Translations under genes and position numbers: made by a program | From: Pirellulales bacterium | GTDB lineage: Bacteria > Planctomycetota > Planctomycetia > Pirellulales > Lacipirellulaceae | NCBI GenBank assembly: GCA_028279215.1 | Contig: JANQOF010000063.1 | Coordinates: 1 to 64,000, forward strand | DNA: 64,000 nucleotides | Reading direction: 5' to 3' | Notes under the pieces: generated by a model | Seen by the model: only the letters and a program-made list of their open reading frames with translations | Told to the model about the DNA's origin: nothing | The model's database searches: none | Part shown: in pieces, positions 48,644-58,824 of the stretch | How positions within the stretch are numbered: the first letter of the stretch is position 1 | Layout of the letters: the number at the start of each line of letters is the position of its first letter

Positions 48644-50119
48644 ATGGCGGATGATATTGCAACGCGGACACCAGACCACTCCGCATCGAACGAACACTTG
48701 AACAGTGATTCTGACGGTTCGCCGGACTCGCGCGCCGCGAGGCGGCGCGTGGGCATGAAGGTCGGCGGGCTGGCGATCCTAGAGCAGGGCACCAAGGGGG
48801 TCACTAATCTGGCGTCGATTGCCACCATTGGGCGATGGTGTGGGACGGACGATTTGGGCGTGTTCGCACTGGGACTAACGATCGTTTTCCTGGCACAGTC
48901 AATCCAAGAAGCACTCATCACAACTCCGTTTACTCTGTTCAACATCCGCTATAGCGACGCCCGCAAGAGGTCGTATCGCGGAACTTGTCTGCTTTGCCAC
49001 CTCGCGCTAGCTGGAACGGCTATGCTGTCGCTCCTTGCGGGCGGAGTTGTCCTCTACTGCGTCGCAGCGCCGGAATGGCTAGTAACCATCGTCTTGTCAA
49101 CCGCATTCGTAGTGCCTGCCTGGCTACTTCGCGAATTGGTGCGCCGGTTTGCCCTTGCCGAGTTCGACCTTCGTGCAGCCCTTACCATCAGTGTACTGGT
49201 CGCCGTCGTGCAACTGACACTTTTGGTGACGATTTTGTGTTCGGGTTACCTCTCAGTTGCGACTGCGTTTCTTTCGGTGTTCATCGGTAATGGACTGGTG
49301 TCTGCAGCGTGGCTCTGGTGGCAGCGAAGTTCGATCACCATCTCCGCGAGTGACTTCTGGCCCGCGGTGCAGCAGAACTGGGAGCAGGGAAAATGGCTGC
49401 TATCCGCTCAAGGCGTCGCATCGATTAGCCGGAATGCCGTTCCGTGGATTGTCGTTGGCCAGTTGGGTACTGGAGCGACTGGTGTGTTCGCAGCTTGCGA
49501 CGCCGTACTGCGTTTCGCAAACCCCGTCATTACCGCCTTGACTAATGTCTTTACTCCTGGTGTGGCTCACGCGTTCGCCGAGGGAGGGCGAGAGCGAGTG
49601 CGCGCGTTTGTTGGTCGCATGACGTTGATGCTGGTCGCGATTATGTCTGTATTCTGCTTGATAGTCACCGTGTGCGGCGACTGGCTCTTGCTCGTTGTGC
49701 TGAGTGAGCAGATTCCTGGAGCCGCGCAAACGCTCACAATACTCACGCTGGCCATGGCGACCGCTCGATTGGCGCTGGGACCGTTGCACGGTCTGATGGC
49801 GCTGGAACGTGCGGACGTCTGCGTACGAGCGGATGCGTTGGAATGTATCGTCACACTCACCATGGCGCTACTGCTCATTGGAACGTGGGGAATCACCGGA
49901 GTCGCCGTTGCGGTGCTTTGCGGTGGAGTTACCCTGTCGTTCGCGATGACCTGGGCCTACCTGGAAGTCGATACAAACCTCTCCAAAGGGTCGAACGCTA
50001 CGGGGCGACCTCAAGGTGGTAGCCAAGACGGAGCACAGCGACCGACGACGAGCACCATCGTACCGTGTATGCCAGATCTGGCTGGTAACTGCGCGGTGGA
50101 AACCGACGTGGCGAGCTGA
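48644..50119 (+). CDS. Polysaccharide flippase (MOP superfamily, Wzx-like)
   Basis: ~12 TM segments, 'GGLAILEQGTKGVTNLASIATIGRWCGTDDLGVFALGLTIVFL'; locus context. Confidence 0.85.
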   Translation: MADDIATRTPDHSASNEHLNSDSDGSPDSRAARRRVGMKVGGLAILEQGTKGVTNLASIATIGRWCGTDDLGVFALGLTIVFLAQSIQEALITTPFTLFNIRYSDARKRSYRGTCLLCHLALAGTAMLSLLAGGVVLYCVAAPEWLVTIVLSTAFVVPAWLLRELVRRFALAEFDLRAALTISVLVAVVQLTLLVTILCSGYLSVATAFLSVFIGNGLVSAAWLWWQRSSITISASDFWPAVQQNWEQGKWLLSAQGVASISRNAVPWIVVGQLGTGATGVFAACDAVLRFANPVITALTNVFTPGVAHAFAEGGRERVRAFVGRMTLMLVAIMSVFCLIVTVCGDWLLLVVLSEQIPGAAQTLTILTLAMATARLALGPLHGLMALERADVCVRADALECIVTLTMALLLIGTWGITGVAVAVLCGGVTLSFAMTWAYLEVDTNLSKGSNATGRPQGGSQDGAQRPTTSTIVPCMPDLAGNCAVETDVAS

Positions 50120-50171
50120 CACGACACACAATCAGTCGTACGGACCACACCGATACTAACTACCAACGAAC

Positions 50172-51518
50172 ATGATACAGGCCTCTGCTGCACCGTACCC
50201 GACCACTGCCCACGAGCCAAGAATCTGGCTCGATTGGCTGGTGCCGGCATTGGTGATCGCATATCTGACCATGAGCCGCACTTTTGCCCACATTGGCATT
50301 GGTCCGCTTTACGTGGGAGAAATCGCTTTGGGGGCAATACTCATCGCGGCGCCGCAGGCAATCGTTCGTCCCTGGCTGCAGGCGTGTGCCCGTCGCTCTC
50401 CCTTCAGCAACGTTGCGTTGTGGATGTACGTGTTCATTGCGTATGGCGCCATCCAAGCCGTGCGCGGCGTGATGAATGGCTATAACCCAATGATTGCGCT
50501 GCAGAACTTGGTTTTCCACGTCTATCCGCTCTTCTTCTTCGTCGGCGTCTGGGTAGGTGTTCGGCATCCAAACATGTTGCCCAAGCTGATCCGCGTGCTG
50601 GCGTGGATCCATGGAGTTTACGGTTTGCTCTTTGTCTGCTTGCTCTCGCCGATGGGACTTGGTGAGCTATCCGAGGGTGAAGATCCCGTAATGGGTTACA
50701 TCGGCTGGTTCGGGAATCCATCTGGCGCGGCACTCGTGCTACTGGGTCTGCTATGCTTCGAACGCAACCTAACGCGAGTCTGGATCCCACTCTTACTAAA
50801 CGTATTTGTACTCATCGCCATGATGGTGCGAGCGTCGTGGATTGGCTTCGCCTTGGCGGTGTCCACATGGGCGATTCTCTCGGGCCGAACAATGCAGGCG
50901 TTCAAGATCGCCACGTTGGTTGCCGTAGTGCTGCTCATTGGTTGCGCTCTTGATGTACGACTGCCTGGGCCTCAAGGGGGTGAGAAGTATATTGCGGCTC
51001 GTGAAGTCGTCGGACGGATTGTGGCCATTGTGAATCCCGAACTTGCCGCAGACTTCACTGAGAATGCAGCATTTCACGCGGGAACGCTGGACTGGCGAAC
51101 CACTTGGTGGACCAGCATTGTGGACAACGTCCACGAGCGTTCCGACTGGACTTGGTTTGGCCCAGGCTATGGTTACCCAATTTGGGACTTGCCACCGGTC
51201 GCCGAACAGATGAAAGGCCGGGCGATGCGTACTCCCCACAATATCTTCGTCCATTGCCTTGGTTACACAGGTTGGGTCGGAGTAATGGTATTCGTTGTAT
51301 TCCTGCTAGCCCTGTTTGTATTGATGTGGACAGTCTATCAGCAGACCGGTCAACCATTTGGCATCTGCTACCTCGTACTGATCCTTTTTTGGGCCACGTT
51401 TGACGATATCCTGGAGGCTCCTTATCGCGCCATTCCCTTCTACCTTCTCCTCGGGCTCGCCGCGGCACCGATCAAGAACTTGATGGACTCGCGTCGTGAA
51501 CAACAGGAGCATCCATGA
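50172..51518 (+). CDS. O-antigen ligase / Wzy-type polymerase family membrane protein
   Basis: Polytopic protein with large periplasmic loop 'DWTWFGPGYGYPIWDLPPVAEQMKGRAMRTPHNIFVHCLGYTGWVGV' (H-N motif). Confidence 0.85.
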   Translation: MIQASAAPYPTTAHEPRIWLDWLVPALVIAYLTMSRTFAHIGIGPLYVGEIALGAILIAAPQAIVRPWLQACARRSPFSNVALWMYVFIAYGAIQAVRGVMNGYNPMIALQNLVFHVYPLFFFVGVWVGVRHPNMLPKLIRVLAWIHGVYGLLFVCLLSPMGLGELSEGEDPVMGYIGWFGNPSGAALVLLGLLCFERNLTRVWIPLLLNVFVLIAMMVRASWIGFALAVSTWAILSGRTMQAFKIATLVAVVLLIGCALDVRLPGPQGGEKYIAAREVVGRIVAIVNPELAADFTENAAFHAGTLDWRTTWWTSIVDNVHERSDWTWFGPGYGYPIWDLPPVAEQMKGRAMRTPHNIFVHCLGYTGWVGVMVFVVFLLALFVLMWTVYQQTGQPFGICYLVLILFWATFDDILEAPYRAIPFYLLLGLAAAPIKNLMDSRREQQEHP

Positions 51519-52555
51519 ACGAAACATCCGGAAATCACACACCGGCAGTAAGCATCGGCATGCCCGTTTACAACGGCGAGAACTACATTCAGCAAGCGGT
51601 GGATTCGCTGCTTGCGCAGACGTTCACCGACTTCGAACTCATCATCTCCGATAATCACTCCACCGACGATACCGAAGAACTTTGCCGCGCTTACGCGGCG
51701 CGGGATCATCGTGTGCGATACCATCGCGCGGATAAGAACCTGGGACTGGCGAGGAACTTCAACCGGTGCGTCGAGTTGGCTCGTGGGGAGTGGTTTACCT
51801 GGAAGTGCCACGATGACGTGTGCGCACCGACTTGGCTTGAGCGATGCGTCGAGACTTTCGGCAACGACGACGAATTGGTGTGGGTCCATTCGCGATGCCG
51901 ATACATCGACGAGCGCGGCGATCTAATTGCCGGTCCGGATGGTCCGGTGGAAATGAGTTATCTCCCTGCCGAGGCCGAACGAGCAACGTCAGGTAGGTCG
52001 GTTGTATCGCGATCGGCTAGCACGCCTACCCGGCGATTTCGGTCGGTGCTCTCAACGAGCGATACCGGCGATTTCTTCGGCCTTTATCGAACGAAAGTGC
52101 TTCGCGAAACACGACTACACGCCCCCTACTATGGTGGCGATCAAGTGTTGATGGCGGAACTGAGTTTGCATGGAACCTACGCTGAAGTACCCGATCCGCT
52201 ATTCTTTCAGCGCCGACACTCCTCGCAATCGCAATGGACGCGAACTGCTCGCAAGCAATACGAGCTTACCGCGGGGCGCCCCGCTCCTTGGCTACTGATG
52301 CCTCGGCGGATCAGCTGCGTCCTTGGGCGTGTTGGAGCTATATCTCGATCTCCCATTCGCTTGACGCAAAAGCTGCGGTGCTACGTGGCAGTCGTTAGCT
52401 TTGTGCTTCACGAAAAACGGTGGCGGCGAATGGCAGTCGATTGGTTGCGCGGAATGGGTTTCGGGTTTAGCGTTCCAGAGGACGTGATCGACCCACGGCG
52501 ACGTCCAAAAAAGGAAAGGTCCACATCCCGCCAACTCGCCCAAGTACCGGACTAG
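51515..52555 (+). CDS. Family 2 glycosyltransferase
   Basis: 'VSIGMPVYNGENYIQQAVDSLLAQTFTDFELIISDNHSTDDTEELCRAYAARD'; 4-nt overlap with the preceding gene. Confidence 0.93.
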   Translation: MNETSGNHTPAVSIGMPVYNGENYIQQAVDSLLAQTFTDFELIISDNHSTDDTEELCRAYAARDHRVRYHRADKNLGLARNFNRCVELARGEWFTWKCHDDVCAPTWLERCVETFGNDDELVWVHSRCRYIDERGDLIAGPDGPVEMSYLPAEAERATSGRSVVSRSASTPTRRFRSVLSTSDTGDFFGLYRTKVLRETRLHAPYYGGDQVLMAELSLHGTYAEVPDPLFFQRRHSSQSQWTRTARKQYELTAGRPAPWLLMPRRISCVLGRVGAISRSPIRLTQKLRCYVAVVSFVLHEKRWRRMAVDWLRGMGFGFSVPEDVIDPRRRPKKERSTSRQLAQVPD

Positions 52556-52624
52556 CGGCAAAGGCACGACGACGTCAGAGAGAATAAACCAGGCTAAACA
52601 GCATAGCAACAGCAATAGGGAAAA

Positions 52625-53503
52625 ATGACAACGACAGACGCAACGATTGAGTGGCCCGCAAAGTACGACGTGCTCGGTGTTGGCGTTTCCGCGACCACCT
52701 ATGAGCAGGCAACAGATTTGATCGTCCAATCCGCCAAGACGCAACAATCCAGCGTCACTTCTTTACATGCGGTCCACGCCATCGTGACGACGTGCCTGGA
52801 ACCGGACCTGAAGCGAGAGGTAAGCAACTTCGACATCGTCGCTCCCGACGGCCAACCGGTGCGGTGGGCACTCAACTTGCTATACGGCGTGGACCTTCCG
52901 GATCGTGTCTACGGCCCTGAATTGACTCTCCGCCTGTGCGAACGCGCGAGTCGCGAAGGCGTATCGATTTACCTTTACGGCAGCACGCCAGATGTGCTTG
53001 AAGAGTTGGAAACCAACCTGTGCAACCGCTATCCGGGCCTACGCATCGCCGGTTCCGAGTCGCCACCGTTTCGAGCGCTCACGGCAGAGGAAAGCGAAGA
53101 GGTGGTTCAACGTATCAACAATAGCGGTGCTGGCATCGTGTTTGTTGGCTTGGGCTGTCCCAAGCAGGACTACTTCGCCGCCCGATACCGCGATCGAATC
53201 CACGCCGCACTGGTCTGTGTCGGTGCCGCATTCGACTTTCACGCAGGAACAAAACGAATCGCACCCTCATGGATGCAGAATCGGGGCCTGGAATGGCTCT
53301 TCCGCTTGTGCGAGGAACCCAAGCGATTGTGGCGTCGCTATCTATTTACAAACTCTATCTTCGTACAGCGGTTGTTTCGCCAATGGCTCTACAAGAAGAG
53401 GCAACGACTTGACGACGCCACGGAACCCACCCACCTTCCTATGGATAACATCGCCGAAGCACCTGTCGCAAAACCTGAGCCGGCAACCGCTATGGCCGAC
53501 TGA
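52625..53503 (+). CDS. WecG/TagA/CpsF family glycosyltransferase (GT26)
   Basis: 'FDIVAPDGQPVRWALNLLYG...DRVYGPELTLRLCERASREGVSIYLYGSTPDVLEELE...IVFVGLGCPKQDYFAARYRDRIHAALVCVGAAFDFHAGTKRIAPSWMQNRGLEWLFRL'. Confidence 0.95.
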   Translation: MTTTDATIEWPAKYDVLGVGVSATTYEQATDLIVQSAKTQQSSVTSLHAVHAIVTTCLEPDLKREVSNFDIVAPDGQPVRWALNLLYGVDLPDRVYGPELTLRLCERASREGVSIYLYGSTPDVLEELETNLCNRYPGLRIAGSESPPFRALTAEESEEVVQRINNSGAGIVFVGLGCPKQDYFAARYRDRIHAALVCVGAAFDFHAGTKRIAPSWMQNRGLEWLFRLCEEPKRLWRRYLFTNSIFVQRLFRQWLYKKRQRLDDATEPTHLPMDNIAEAPVAKPEPATAMAD

Positions 53504-53575
53504 TGGTTCCCAGGACGGTTGGCACCCTATTTCAAGAAGCGAACACTACCCAAAGGCACCTTTGAGCAGGACTGA

Positions 53576-54709
53576 ATGAACACACAGGCACTACCAGAAA
53601 TGACGGCCGAAGATGTCGTCGCTACCGACCTTGATTACATGCTGGACGCTTTGCAGCACGAGTTGACCCAAATGGCGGGGACCAGCGTTCTGATGACCGG
53701 CGGCGCGGGCTTTCTTGGTCACTACCTAATTCAGGTGATCCTGGCGTGGAACGATCGCGTCGACGCAACGCAGCAGATCGCACTGACCGTATTCGACAAC
53801 TACGCCCGTGGCGTGCCCGCATGGCTCGAGAATTTGCGTGACCATCCGCAATTGAAGCTCGAGAAGTACGATATCATCGAGCCTTTGCCGGAAAACATGC
53901 CCGACTTCCAGTACATCATTCACGCCGCCGGCATCGCCTCGCCACGCTACTACCGCGAACATCCTTTGGAAACGATGGATGCGAACATCTCGGGCCTCCG
54001 GTCGCTTCTCGAGTACGCTCGAAATCAAAAAGAAAATGGGAAGCCGTTCCACAGTTTCTTGTTCTTCTCCAGCAGCGAGATCTACGGCGACCCGGATGCA
54101 AGCCATATCCCAACCGCGGAGACCTATCGAGGCAACGTGTCGTGCACCGGCCCTCGTGCGTGCTACGACGAATCGAAACGCTATGGAGAAACACTGTGCG
54201 TGGTGTTCGCTCAGCAGTACAACGTGCCTGTTAAGGTAGCTCGCCCGTTCAATAACTACGGCCCGGGCCTGAAGATCAGCGACCGCCGCGTACTGCCCGA
54301 CTTTGCCCGCGATGTGCTGGCGGGCGAATCAATCGTGATGCTCTCCGACGGCGCGCCTAGCCGCACGTTCTGCTATGCCGCCGACGCGATTGTTGGTTAC
54401 TTGAAAGTACTCGTCCGCGGCGGTGCAGGCGAAGCGTACAACATCGGCATTGAGGAACCGGAAATCTCGATCGCCAACTTGGCCAAGCTCGTAGTACAAA
54501 CAGGCCGTGAACTATTTGACTACGAGGGCGAAGTGGTGTTCAAGAAGAGCGACGAGCGAGACTACTTGGTCGACAATCCCCAGCGTCGCTGTCCCAACAT
54601 CGACAAAGCGCGTCGCGAGTTGGATTACCACCCGTCGATTGGCCTGGAAGAAGGGGTCAAGCGGTCGTTGATTTGGTACAGCTCGAACTCCGAGGCGGAG
54701 GATTCCTGA
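53576..54709 (+). CDS. NAD-dependent epimerase/dehydratase (UDP-glucuronate decarboxylase-like SDR)
   Basis: 'VLMTGGAGFLGHYLIQVIL', 'SSSEIYGDP', 'YDESKRYGETL', 'RPFNNYGPGL'. Confidence 0.92.
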   Translation: MNTQALPEMTAEDVVATDLDYMLDALQHELTQMAGTSVLMTGGAGFLGHYLIQVILAWNDRVDATQQIALTVFDNYARGVPAWLENLRDHPQLKLEKYDIIEPLPENMPDFQYIIHAAGIASPRYYREHPLETMDANISGLRSLLEYARNQKENGKPFHSFLFFSSSEIYGDPDASHIPTAETYRGNVSCTGPRACYDESKRYGETLCVVFAQQYNVPVKVARPFNNYGPGLKISDRRVLPDFARDVLAGESIVMLSDGAPSRTFCYAADAIVGYLKVLVRGGAGEAYNIGIEEPEISIANLAKLVVQTGRELFDYEGEVVFKKSDERDYLVDNPQRRCPNIDKARRELDYHPSIGLEEGVKRSLIWYSSNSEAEDS

Positions 54710-56046
54710 TGCGAGTATCGATTATCGGAACAGGCTACGTCGGCTTGATCACGGGCGTTTGCTTGGCCGAAAAAGGTCACCACGTGGTCTGCGTCGACGT
54801 CGACTCCGACAAGGTCGCGCAGATTAATCGTGGCATTCCACCGATCTACGAACAAGACCTCGAACCGCTCCTCGAGAGAAACGTCGGTAGTCATTTTGCT
54901 GCAACCACCGACCTTGAGAAAGCGGTTCTGGAGACTGAGTTGACACTAATAGCCGTTGGCACACCATTCGACGGCGAGCAAATCGACCTGCAATACGTCA
55001 AGAACGTAGCGGCCCAAATCGGCGAGACCCTGTCGCAGAAAGACGAGTACCACATGGTGATCGTCAAGAGCACGGTTGTGCCGGGTACGACCGAAAAGGT
55101 CGTGATGCCGATCGTCGCCGAGACGTCCGGCAAAACGCCAGGCAAGGACTTCGGCGTGGGCGTGAATCCCGAATTTCTAAGTGAAGGCGTAGCCGTTTAC
55201 GACTTTATGAACCCCGATCGACTGGTGCTCGGCAGCTACGACCAGCGAGGTTTGGCGTTGCTAGAAGAACTCTATGCGGCGTTTCCGGAGGTGCCGCGGG
55301 TCAAGGTGAATTTGGGCACGGCCGAGATGATCAAGTACGCTTCGAACTCCGTGCTGGCTACGTTGATCTCTTTCTCCAACGAGATTGGCAACCTCTGTTC
55401 AACGTTGGGCGGAATCGACGTAGTCGACGTAATGCGAGGCCTGCATCTCTCGCAATACCTTAGCCCCGTGGTAGAACCGGTAGGCCGTGTCACCGCTCCC
55501 ATTACCGCGTTCCTTGGCGCCGGGTGTGGCTACGGGGGTAGTTGTCTGCCCAAGGACGTGCAAGCGCTCGTGCACCACGGCGAAGTGGCTGGTCAACCGA
55601 TGCCACTGCTGCGAGCGGTGACCTCGATCAACGACGCCCAGACAAAACAAATGGTCGGGCTGCTGAAAAAGCACTTTGACTCATTAGCCGATGTGAAAGT
55701 CGCTGTATTGGGGCTGGCATTCAAGCCAGGCACCGACGACATGCGGCAGTCGCCCTCGATCAAGTTGATACGACACTTGGTCGACCAAAAGGCCCTGGTA
55801 ACCGCGTACGATCCAATCGTCAATGGCAACGCACGCGACGTGCTCGATCGTCCGAACGTGAACCTCGCCGGTAACCTGGAAACCGCAGTGGCTAATGCCG
55901 ATGCGTTGATGCTGGTTACCGCGTGGGACGAGTTTCGCCAAGTACCCGAAATGGTCGTGTCGCGAACCCCTCAACCAGTTTGCATCGATGGTCGGCGGAT
56001 GTGGTCGCCTCGACTGCTGCTGCGGTACGAAGGAATTGGAATCTAG
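54709..56046 (+). CDS. UDP-glucose/GDP-mannose dehydrogenase family protein
   Basis: 'MRVSIIGTGYVGLITGVCLAEKGHHVVCVDVD', 'FLGAGCGYGGSCLPKDVQAL', 'LGLAFKPGTDDMRQSPSI'; TGATG overlap with the upstream gene. Confidence 0.95.
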   Translation: MRVSIIGTGYVGLITGVCLAEKGHHVVCVDVDSDKVAQINRGIPPIYEQDLEPLLERNVGSHFAATTDLEKAVLETELTLIAVGTPFDGEQIDLQYVKNVAAQIGETLSQKDEYHMVIVKSTVVPGTTEKVVMPIVAETSGKTPGKDFGVGVNPEFLSEGVAVYDFMNPDRLVLGSYDQRGLALLEELYAAFPEVPRVKVNLGTAEMIKYASNSVLATLISFSNEIGNLCSTLGGIDVVDVMRGLHLSQYLSPVVEPVGRVTAPITAFLGAGCGYGGSCLPKDVQALVHHGEVAGQPMPLLRAVTSINDAQTKQMVGLLKKHFDSLADVKVAVLGLAFKPGTDDMRQSPSIKLIRHLVDQKALVTAYDPIVNGNARDVLDRPNVNLAGNLETAVANADALMLVTAWDEFRQVPEMVVSRTPQPVCIDGRRMWSPRLLLRYEGIGI

Positions 56047-56049
56047 CGG

Positions 56050-56616
56050 ATGAAATTCAAGGAAACACAACTGCCTGGCGGATTCGTTCTTGAAATCGAA
56101 CGGCGTGGCGACGACCGAGGCTATTTTGCTCGCGCCTGGTGCCAAACCGAACTCGCCGCGTACGGGCTCGACCCAACTGCTGTGCAGGCCAACGTTGGAT
56201 TCAGCCAGCGACGTGGAACGCTACGCGGCATGCATTTTCAACGAGCCCCGCATGCCGAAGTGAAGATCGTCCGCTGCACTCGGGGAGCCGTGTTCGACGT
56301 AATGATCGACTTGCGGCCCAACTCGCCAGCCGAAGGGCAATGGGTTGGAGTCGAGTTGACCGCGGAGAATGGCAAGTTGCTCTACATCCCCGAAGGCTTC
56401 GCCCACGGTTACCAAACCCTCACCGACGAAGCGGAGATTCACTACATGACCTCGAAGGCCTACGCGCCTGACGCGGCAGCCGGGGTCCGTTACAACGATC
56501 CAGCCTTCAACATCGCATGGCCGCTTGAGGTTGCGTCGATCTCCGACGCCGATCGCAGCTGGCCAGACTACGGCACTTCGCTCAAGGACGAATCCATCAA
56601 GGAGATGCAATTATGA
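56050..56616 (+). CDS. dTDP-4-dehydrorhamnose 3,5-epimerase family protein (RmlC-like)
   Basis: 'VQANVGFSQRRGTLRGMHFQRAPHAEVKIVRCTRGAVFDVMIDLRPNSP...LLYIPEGFAHGYQTLTDEAEIHYMTSKAYAPDAAAGVRYNDPAFNIAWP'. Confidence 0.93.
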   Translation: MKFKETQLPGGFVLEIERRGDDRGYFARAWCQTELAAYGLDPTAVQANVGFSQRRGTLRGMHFQRAPHAEVKIVRCTRGAVFDVMIDLRPNSPAEGQWVGVELTAENGKLLYIPEGFAHGYQTLTDEAEIHYMTSKAYAPDAAAGVRYNDPAFNIAWPLEVASISDADRSWPDYGTSLKDESIKEMQL

Positions 56617-57956
56617 TTATCGTCGACACCGCGCTGCGGAAACGCGAGGCGCTGGACCAGCCGATTCGGGTGGGCCTAGTTGGCGTAGGCTACATGGGCC
56701 GTGGGATCGCCCAACAATTGCTGACGCCGCTCCGCGGAATCCGGCTGGTGGCCATGTCGAATCGAACGCTCTCCCGGTGCGAACGAGTGCTTGCGGACGC
56801 GGGCGTCGAATCGCCGCTCCACGTTTCCAACTCCAGCCGCCTCGAAGATGCGATCGAAACGGGCAATCTCGCCATCACCGATGACCCGATGCTGCTCTGC
56901 GAGGCCGAGAACATCGACCTATTGATCGAGTCGACAGGCAACGTGGAGTTTGGGGCACAGTTTTCCACCAAGGCAATCGATCATGGCAAACATCTCGTGT
57001 TGGTGAACGCCGAGCTCGATGCAGTGGTCGGCCCGATCTTGAAAGCTCGAGCCGAACGCGCCGGCGTTGTACTGACGAATACCGATGGCGACGAGCCTGG
57101 CGTCGCCATGAATCTTCTACGGTTCGTCGACACCATCGGCTACCGCCCCGTGATGGCGGGTAACATCAAGGGCTTCTACGACCCGCATCGAAACCCTGAC
57201 ACCCAGCGCGGCTTCGCCGAAGAGGTGAATCAAAACGTTCATATGATTACGTCGTTTGCCGATGGCACCAAGTTGTCAATGGAAACGACTCTGTTGGCGA
57301 ACGCGGCGGGACTCGGCGTGCTCAAGCGAGGGATGCATGGTCACCGTTGCGAACACGTGAAGGACATTCTGGATCACTTCTCGCCTGATGAGCTCTTAAA
57401 CCAGGGCGCCGTGGAGTTTGTACTTGGCGCCGAGCCAGGTACGGGGGCCTTTGTCGTGGGCTACAACGAAGACCCCATCAAACAAGAGTATATGCAGTAC
57501 TTCAAAATGGGAGACGGTCCTTTGTATTTGTTCTATACGCCATACCACCTTCCTCAAGTGCAAGTGGCCGTCACGATAGGCCGGGCGGCGCTCTTTCACG
57601 ATGCGGCGGTCACACCAATCGGTCGTCCCATGTGCGACGTGGTCACCATGGCCAAGCGGAACCTGAAGGCGGGCCAAACACTCGACGGCATTGGTGGGTT
57701 CGACGCGTACGGCACGATCGAAAACGCGGATATCAGCCAGGCCAACGAACTCTTGCCGATGAGCCTGTCTGCCGACTGCCGGTTAACCCGCGATGTGGCA
57801 CAAGACGAGCCAATTAGCTACGCCGATGTGACTTTGCCTGCCAATCGCTTGTGCGACCAGTTACGTGCAGAGCAGAACGAGCACTTTTTCCCTTTCCCTT
57901 CCAACGGAAGTGACGCCGAGTGGTCGATGTCAACTCCCACAGCATCTACAAAGTGA
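56613..57956 (+). CDS. NAD(P)-dependent oxidoreductase with C-terminal SAF-like domain (homoserine-dehydrogenase-like / StrU-like)
   Basis: 'IRVGLVGVGYMGRGIAQQLL', 'VLTNTDGDEPGVAMNLLRFVDTIGYRPVMAGNIKGFYDPHRNP', C-terminal 'AKRNLKAGQTLDGIGGFDAYGTIENADIS...LPMSLSADCRLTRDVAQDEPISYADVTLP'. Confidence 0.85.
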   Translation: MIIVDTALRKREALDQPIRVGLVGVGYMGRGIAQQLLTPLRGIRLVAMSNRTLSRCERVLADAGVESPLHVSNSSRLEDAIETGNLAITDDPMLLCEAENIDLLIESTGNVEFGAQFSTKAIDHGKHLVLVNAELDAVVGPILKARAERAGVVLTNTDGDEPGVAMNLLRFVDTIGYRPVMAGNIKGFYDPHRNPDTQRGFAEEVNQNVHMITSFADGTKLSMETTLLANAAGLGVLKRGMHGHRCEHVKDILDHFSPDELLNQGAVEFVLGAEPGTGAFVVGYNEDPIKQEYMQYFKMGDGPLYLFYTPYHLPQVQVAVTIGRAALFHDAAVTPIGRPMCDVVTMAKRNLKAGQTLDGIGGFDAYGTIENADISQANELLPMSLSADCRLTRDVAQDEPISYADVTLPANRLCDQLRAEQNEHFFPFPSNGSDAEWSMSTPTASTK

Positions 57957-57963
57957 GACGATC

Positions 57964-58824
57964 ATGAAGGTGGTACTCTTCTGTGGCGGATTCGGCATGC
58001 GGATGCGCGAGTACTCCGAAGCCATCCCCAAACCGATGGTTTCCATCGGTCACCGGCCCATCCTATGGCACGTGATGAAGTACTACGCCCACTACGGGCA
58101 CACCGATTTCATTCTTTGCCTTGGCTGGAAGAGCCAAGTCGTGAAAGACTACTTTCTGCGGTACGACGAGTGCGTATCGAACGACTTCGTGCTCTCCTCA
58201 GGAGGGACTCGAATCGACCTATTGAACAGCGATATTGACGATTGGACGATTACGTTCGTCGATACGGGGGCGAAGTCAAACATCGGTCAGCGCCTCAAAG
58301 CGGTCGAACCGCACTTGCGGGGCGAAGAGACCTTTTTGGCCAACTACACCGATGGCCTGACCGATATGAATCTGCCGGATCTCATCGACTTTCACGACCA
58401 GCAAGCTGCCGTCGCGACTTTCCTGAGCGTTCCACCACAGCAAAGTTTCCACACGGTGAACGTATCCGACGACGGCTATGTCGAGAGCGTGTGTGCGATC
58501 AACCGGTCGGGAGTCTGGATGAATGGTGGTTTCTTCGTACTACAGAACGAGATATTCGATCACATGCGGGCGGGCGAAGAGCTAGTCGTCGAACCATTCG
58601 CGCGGCTGGTCGAACAACGACGACTGGCCACCATGAAGCACAACGGCTTCTGGGGCTGCATGGACACCTACAAAGAGAAGCAACTACTGGATGAGATGTA
58701 CGACCAGGGCGACACCCCTTGGGAGGTGTGGCGTAACGATCACGTCGTCGACCCGCTAGAGACGCCAACCGTCGGAGTATTTCGCGCCTCCGAGGTGGCG
58801 CTTCCGGCGAGGAGACTCAAATGA
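57964..58824 (+). CDS. rfbF: Glucose-1-phosphate cytidylyltransferase
   Basis: 'MKVVLFCGGFGMRMREYSEAIPKPMVSIGHRPILWHVMKYYAHYGHTDFILCLGWKSQVVKDYFL...DTGAKSNIGQRLKAVEPHL'; start moved from 57865 to 57964. Confidence 0.93.
   Translation: MKVVLFCGGFGMRMREYSEAIPKPMVSIGHRPILWHVMKYYAHYGHTDFILCLGWKSQVVKDYFLRYDECVSNDFVLSSGGTRIDLLNSDIDDWTITFVDTGAKSNIGQRLKAVEPHLRGEETFLANYTDGLTDMNLPDLIDFHDQQAAVATFLSVPPQQSFHTVNVSDDGYVESVCAINRSGVWMNGGFFVLQNEIFDHMRAGEELVVEPFARLVEQRRLATMKHNGFWGCMDTYKEKQLLDEMYDQGDTPWEVWRNDHVVDPLETPTVGVFRASEVALPARRLK

Noticed and set aside
57865-57963. Upstream extension of rfbF
   Set aside because: Lies in an alternative frame inside the upstream oxidoreductase; the canonical MKVVLFCGGFGMRM start is at 57964.
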